Shown: positions 6,294 to 9,581 of the stretch, in pieces
Layout of the letters: every line of letters begins with the position of its first letter
Numbering within the stretch: the first letter of the stretch is position 1
Assembly: GCA_017462445.1 (NCBI GenBank)
Contig: JAFTRB010000050.1
Span: forward strand, 1-9,581
Direction: 5' to 3'
DNA from: Clostridia bacterium
GTDB taxonomy: Bacteria > Bacillota_A > Clostridia > Oscillospirales > CAG-272
Length of the DNA stretch: 9,581 nucleotides
Program-made: the position numbers and the translations under genes
Notes under the pieces: model-generated
Databases searched by the model: none
The model's input: the letters and a program-made list of their open reading frames with translations, nothing else
Told to the model about the DNA's origin: nothing

Positions 6294-8007
6294 GACTCAC
6301 ACCTCCAAACTGGGTTTCGTATATCTCCCTGTAGACCTCGCAGTTGGAAAGGAGCTGGTCGTGCGTACCCATTCCCACGCAAGCGCCGTCATCGAGAACA
6401 ATGATCAGATCGGCGTGCATGACTGAGGAGGCTCTTTGAGAAACAATAAAGGTCGTTGTATTACCCTCCAGCCTCCGAAGCGCCTGTCTCAGGGCGGCAT
6501 CCGTCGCATAGTCCAGTGCCGACGCTGAGTCATCAAGTATAAGAATTGAGGGCTTACCAACAAGCGCGCGTGCAATTGTCAAGCGTTGCTTTTGTCCGCC
6601 GGAGAGGTTTTGTCCCCCCTGTTCAACAAGCGCATCAAGTCCGCCCTTGTCGCGTACGATCCTATCCGCCTGGGCAATTTCGAGAGCGGAATATATCTCA
6701 TCATCTGTTGCATTCTTGTTGCCCCAGAGCATATTATCCCTTATACTGCCTTTGAATAACACCGCTTTTTGAGGAACAACGCCTATTTGCTCCCGTAGAT
6801 ATGCACTCTCATATTCCTCGACGGGATGCCCGTGAATAAGCACCGAGCCCTCGGTTGCGGGATAGAAGCCGGGGATCAAATTTACAAGCGAACTCTTGCC
6901 CGAGCCTGTGCCGCCGATGATGCCAATAGTCTGTCCCTTAAGGGCGGAGAAGCATATTCCGGTGAGGGAGGCCTCGCCGGCGCCATCATAGGTCAGCGAT
7001 ACATTTCTCATTTCCACCGCTACATCGCATTCCCCCGTCTTGGCAAGAGAGCCTCCAATATCGGTAGGCTGAAGCTCCAGCACATCGGATATTCGCTTAG
7101 CCGATGCAATTGCTCTTGATATGCTGATGATAAGATTTGCCAGCTTAACAAGCTCAATCAGTATTTGCGACATATAGTTGTAGAGCGCGATTACCTGTCC
7201 CTGCGTAAGGTCGCCTGCCTCAACTCTGAGTGCGCCTATATGGATAAGCCACACAATAGCGAGGTTTATGAGAACATATGTCAGCGGATTGGTAAGAGCG
7301 GAGATCGCGCTAACCCTTTTTTGCACCGCGGTCAGAGCATCATTTCTTTTTTCGAACTCCGCCGCCTCCTGCCGCTCCTTGCGGAATGCTCGAAGCACTC
7401 TGGCTCCGGACAGGCTCTCGCGCGTCTTTTCAAGCAGCGAGTCTGTCCCCGCCTGGGTTTTCTTGTATAGCGGCATCGTGATAAGCATTATACCGAAAAT
7501 AACAATGGAAAGAGCGGGAATGACGGCTGCAAAGGATAGAGCCGAGTCAAAGTCAACTGTAAATGCAATGATCATCGCGCCGAAAACCACAAAGGGCGAG
7601 CGAAGAAGCAGGCGGAGAGTAAGGTTAAGACCGTTTTGAACCTTAGAGGCATCTGCGGTCATTCTGGTTATCATAGTTGATGTGCCGACGCGGTCGATAT
7701 CCGAGTAGGACAGCTGCTGCATCTTCACAAACATAGCGTGACGAAGCCTGCCGACAAAGCCAACCGCCGCCTTGGCGGAGAAGTATTGGGCGGTAACAGA
7801 GAAGGCGAGGCCGACAGCGCCCATACCGACAAGGATAAGGCACATATTTACTATGTATCCTGAGTCTCCCTCCTTGATACCTTTGTCAACCAACGCCGCA
7901 ATAATCAGTGGGACAATAAGCTCAAGCGAAGCCTCGCACAGCTTGAAGAGCGGGCCTAAAATGCTCTCCTTGATATATCCCTTAAGATATATTAGCAGTT
8001 TTTTCAA
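6286..8007 (-). CDS. ABC exporter half-transporter with degenerate ATPase site (TM287-like)
   Basis: This 573-residue protein has membrane helices within about residues 15-300 and a nucleotide-binding domain from about 325. Walker A is GGTGSGKS (365-372), Q-loop Gln413, signature LSGGQ (468-472). Walker B LILDD has Asp493 where the catalytic Glu normally stands, and the H-loop residue is Gln524 (VSQR) instead of His. These two substitutions mark the degenerate site of heterodimeric exporters such as TM287/288, so this subunit should bind ATP but hydrolyse poorly in its own site while its good signature completes the partner's active site. Translation begins at TTG, with GGAGG at 8013-8017 five bases upstream. 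The membrane part begins at once (MKKLLIYLKG), so no upstream start is needed. The cargo is unknown. Confidence 0.93.
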   Translation of the reverse strand: MKKLLIYLKGYIKESILGPLFKLCEASLELIVPLIIAALVDKGIKEGDSGYIVNMCLILVGMGAVGLAFSVTAQYFSAKAAVGFVGRLRHAMFVKMQQLSYSDIDRVGTSTMITRMTADASKVQNGLNLTLRLLLRSPFVVFGAMIIAFTVDFDSALSFAAVIPALSIVIFGIMLITMPLYKKTQAGTDSLLEKTRESLSGARVLRAFRKERQEAAEFEKRNDALTAVQKRVSAISALTNPLTYVLINLAIVWLIHIGALRVEAGDLTQGQVIALYNYMSQILIELVKLANLIISISRAIASAKRISDVLELQPTDIGGSLAKTGECDVAVEMRNVSLTYDGAGEASLTGICFSALKGQTIGIIGGTGSGKSSLVNLIPGFYPATEGSVLIHGHPVEEYESAYLREQIGVVPQKAVLFKGSIRDNMLWGNKNATDDEIYSALEIAQADRIVRDKGGLDALVEQGGQNLSGGQKQRLTIARALVGKPSILILDDSASALDYATDAALRQALRRLEGNTTTFIVSQRASSVMHADLIIVLDDGACVGMGTHDQLLSNCEVYREIYETQFGGVSHG

Positions 8008-8012
8008 GTTTT

Positions 8013-8017
8013 CCTCC
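8013..8017 (-). promoter_or_regulatory. Strong ribosome binding site for a TTG start
   Basis: A perfect GGAGG sits 5 bases before the TTG at 8005-8007. It decides the start of the first ABC subunit, since no ATG or GTG with comparable spacing lies nearby. The weak initiation codon combined with an ideal Shine-Dalgarno may tune membrane protein output. Confidence 0.8.
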
Positions 8018-8030
8018 GTAATTAGTTAAA

Positions 8031-8073
8031 TTGGGCTTGTCGGGATAGACAAGCCCAAAGGGGGCTGCGCCCC
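8031..8073 (-). promoter_or_regulatory. Tandem hairpins between the epimerase gene and the ABC genes
   Basis: In minus-strand RNA, GGGGC-GCA-GCCCC (8073-8061) forms a tight 5-pair hairpin. A perfect stem follows: UUGGGCUUGUC pairs with GACAAGCCCAA (11 pairs, 6-base loop UAUCCC, 8058-8031). Only a short UUU follows, so full termination is doubtful. The end of the second stem lies about 13 bases before the GGAGG of the ABC gene. An alternative pairing, AGCCC with GGGCU across the two hairpins, would disrupt both. It may be a partial terminator, an attenuator, or an mRNA stability or processing boundary that lowers ABC expression relative to thrS. Confidence 0.55.
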
Positions 8074-8077
8074 GGGA

Positions 8078-8953
8078 TCAATAGAATTTTACCGAATAGG
8101 AATATTTATAGAGTTCCCTTGGCGCAAGGCGCGACATCCGCCTTGTGTCAAAGCACTCGGGAGTTATGCCGTCAGAAGGGACATCGCTCCAGGGCTCAAG
8201 GCAGATGAAGCGGGCGTCACTCTCGGGTGCCTTCCATATACAGAAGTAGGGAAGATTTTCGCTCCAGGTGACGGTGGCTTTTCTCTCAAATCCCTCGGCA
8301 GAGATTGTGGCTACGCCACCAAGACCGGTCAGAATTAATGTATCGTTTGAGTAAATTTGCTCCTCGTTTAGCCTGTAACAGCTATTTTCAAGAGGAAAAT
8401 CGATTTCTTTTCCGCTGAGGAAGGGGGTGGGATTGCCGTTCTTCATCACCAAGGGATGCATAGTAGCCTGCTCTTCGCCGCTGAAGCATAGCGAAAAGCT
8501 TTTAATCGGCTCTTCACCGCCAAGCACAAAGCCCGGGTGCCAGCCAATCATATAGGGCATTACATCCTCGCCCTCGTTTTTTACGGTGAGGTCAAGATAA
8601 AGCGAGCAACCGTCAATTCGATACTCTGCGATAAGCTCAAAGGCAAAGGGATAGATCGCCAGAGTAGCCTCGCTTGATGCAAGCCTTAGCGTAAGCGAGC
8701 AATCGCTGGCGCCTACAAGCTCAAACTCGCTTATCTTGGCAAAGCCGTGACCGCCCATTTTGTATTCCTTGCCGCGGTAGCTGTATCTGTTGTCAAGCAG
8801 CTTTCCACAGGTGGGGAAGAGCAGGGGCGCGTGATCCCCCCAGGCATCTCCTGTCCAGATATATTGGAAGCCATTCCCCTCCACCGACACAAGCTCTGCT
8901 CCAAGGGAGGCAATTTTGGCGGTGATTTCATCATTTTTTAATGTATAAATCAT
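8078..8953 (-). CDS. Aldose 1-epimerase family protein (galactose-mutarotase-like)
   Basis: This 291-residue protein belongs to the galactose mutarotase-like superfamily, in the subgroup of short LacX/YeaD-like proteins. Visible signatures are LGAELVSVE (17-25), WGDHAPLLFPTCG (38-50), MGGHGFAK with His69, IGWHPGF with the probable catalytic His139, and ICLEPWSD with the probable catalytic base Glu253. Members interconvert alpha and beta anomers of hexoses or hexose phosphates in the cytoplasm; the exact sugar is not predictable. The start is the ATG at 8951-8953 (MIYTLKND), which begins just where the family's first strand should. A longer frame from 9037 would add 28 low-complexity Ser/Arg/Ala residues that overlap thrS, so it is rejected. 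The start lies one base beyond the thrS stop, with only a weak AAGAAG upstream, suggesting translation by reinitiation. Confidence 0.87.
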   Translation of the reverse strand: MIYTLKNDEITAKIASLGAELVSVEGNGFQYIWTGDAWGDHAPLLFPTCGKLLDNRYSYRGKEYKMGGHGFAKISEFELVGASDCSLTLRLASSEATLAIYPFAFELIAEYRIDGCSLYLDLTVKNEGEDVMPYMIGWHPGFVLGGEEPIKSFSLCFSGEEQATMHPLVMKNGNPTPFLSGKEIDFPLENSCYRLNEEQIYSNDTLILTGLGGVATISAEGFERKATVTWSENLPYFCIWKAPESDARFICLEPWSDVPSDGITPECFDTRRMSRLAPRELYKYSYSVKFY

Positions 8954-8954
8954 A

Positions 8955-9581
8955 TCAGTGCTTCTTGGTTTCGATCTCGCTTTGGAGCTTAGCCACGAAC
9001 TCGTCAACGCTGAACTTGCCGCCCTCGCCCTCAACACGGGCTCTTACAGTAACCGCGCCTGCGTTCATCTCGTCCTCGCCGACAACAACCATATAAGGCA
9101 CCTTTGCCAGCTGAGCGGACCTGATTCTGTAGCCGAGCTTCTCGTTTCTATCGTCAAGCTCAGCGCGAATTCCGTGAGACTCAAGCTTTTTGACAACCTC
9201 AGCTCCGTAGTCGGCAAAGTCCTCTACAACGGGGATAACAGTTACCTGTGTGGGAGCAAGCCAAAGGGGGAGAGCGCCGGCATACTTCTCAAGAATAAGC
9301 GCCAGTGTTCTCTCGTAGCAGCCCATAGAGGTACGGTGGATGATATAGGGAGTCTTCATGGTGTTATCGCGGTCAACATACTCCATACCGAACTTCTTCG
9401 CAAGCAGCATATCGATCTGGATGGTTACGATGGTGTCCTCCTTACCGAACACATTCTTGCACTGAATGTCAAGCTTCGGGCCGTAGAACGCTGCCTCGTC
9501 AATACCGATTACATAGTTGTCTCTTCCAAGGTAGGTGTCAAGTAGCTCGCCCATAATGGCCTGAGCCTCATCCCACTGCTC
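8955..9581 (-). CDS. thrS: Threonyl-tRNA synthetase, C-terminal part (5' end beyond window)
   Basis: The frame is open from the window edge to TGA at 8957-8955, giving the last 208 residues of an enzyme usually about 640 long. It charges tRNA-Thr with threonine in the cytoplasm. Fragment residues 33-38 (YGPKLD) and 53-57 (TIQID) lie in the class II catalytic core. IHRTSMGCYERTLALILEKY (81-100) contains His82, in the position of the third zinc ligand, and the motif 3 arginine (Arg91). AGALPLWLAPTQV leads into the anticodon-binding domain (about 108-205), with the usual D-D-R-NEKLGYRIR segment (143-154) and PYMVVVGEDE (162-171). No frame disruption is seen. The N-terminal editing domain and any T-box leader, the common control of thrS in Firmicutes, lie outside the window. 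Confidence 0.96.
   Translation of the reverse strand, partial: EQWDEAQAIMGELLDTYLGRDNYVIGIDEAAFYGPKLDIQCKNVFGKEDTIVTIQIDMLLAKKFGMEYVDRDNTMKTPYIIHRTSMGCYERTLALILEKYAGALPLWLAPTQVTVIPVVEDFADYGAEVVKKLESHGIRAELDDRNEKLGYRIRSAQLAKVPYMVVVGEDEMNAGAVTVRARVEGEGGKFSVDEFVAKLQSEIETKKH

Noticed and set aside
8018..8045. Possible promoter for the ABC genes (TTGTCT, 17 bases, TTAACT)
   Set aside because: The -10 matches the consensus at only three positions, and the -35 lies inside a perfect hairpin; too weak to claim.
8954..9037. N-terminal extension of the epimerase by 28 residues
   Set aside because: The extra residues are Ser/Arg/Ala-rich, lie inside thrS in another frame, and precede the natural first strand of the family; ATG 8953 is better.
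8958..9545. A 195-codon open frame on the plus strand
   Set aside because: It is fully antisense to thrS, whose conserved motifs are unmistakable on the minus strand.

Overview
The window looks like chromosomal DNA from an anaerobic clostridial Firmicute, probably an uncultured gut-type Clostridia/Oscillospirales relative. This is inferred from strong GGAGG ribosome binding sites, tightly packed co-directional genes, a TTG start behind a good Shine-Dalgarno, a clostridial-type four-cysteine small protein, and the protein styles. Exact taxonomy cannot be read from the sequence. All nine supported genes lie on the minus strand, so transcription runs from high to low coordinates. There are no RNA genes, insertion sequences or CRISPR arrays.

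Upstream block (9581 down to about 3249): the C-terminal third of threonyl-tRNA synthetase (thrS, cut by the window edge); one base later an aldose 1-epimerase-like enzyme; a 70-base gap carrying two tandem hairpins; a heterodimeric ABC exporter pair whose genes overlap by 8 bases; and, 27 bases further on, a cyclase/kynurenine-formamidase-type metal hydrolase with an extra unrecognised domain of about 200 residues at its N terminus. A long, well-paired hairpin ending in a U-rich tract (3161-3257) closes this block.

Downstream block (about 3154 down to 1 and beyond): a clear sigma-A promoter with a 17-base spacer and extended -10 starts a compact five-gene operon. It encodes an Mrr-type PD-(D/E)xK nuclease with two winged-helix-like regions; two related C-terminally membrane-anchored proteins of 174 and 168 residues; a 69-residue four-cysteine protein; and a membrane-anchored SGNH-hydrolase-like protein whose 3' end leaves the window. 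Intergenic gaps are 10, 16 and 13 bases, with one TGATG stop/start overlap, so co-expression is very likely.

The block most worth attention is this second operon: a solitary Mrr-family nuclease (no methyltransferase beside it) translated together with two divergent tail-anchored paralogues of unknown function. It could be a membrane-linked DNA-defence or quality-control module, but that function is inference. The fusion of an unknown domain to a cyclase-type hydrolase is the second unusual item.
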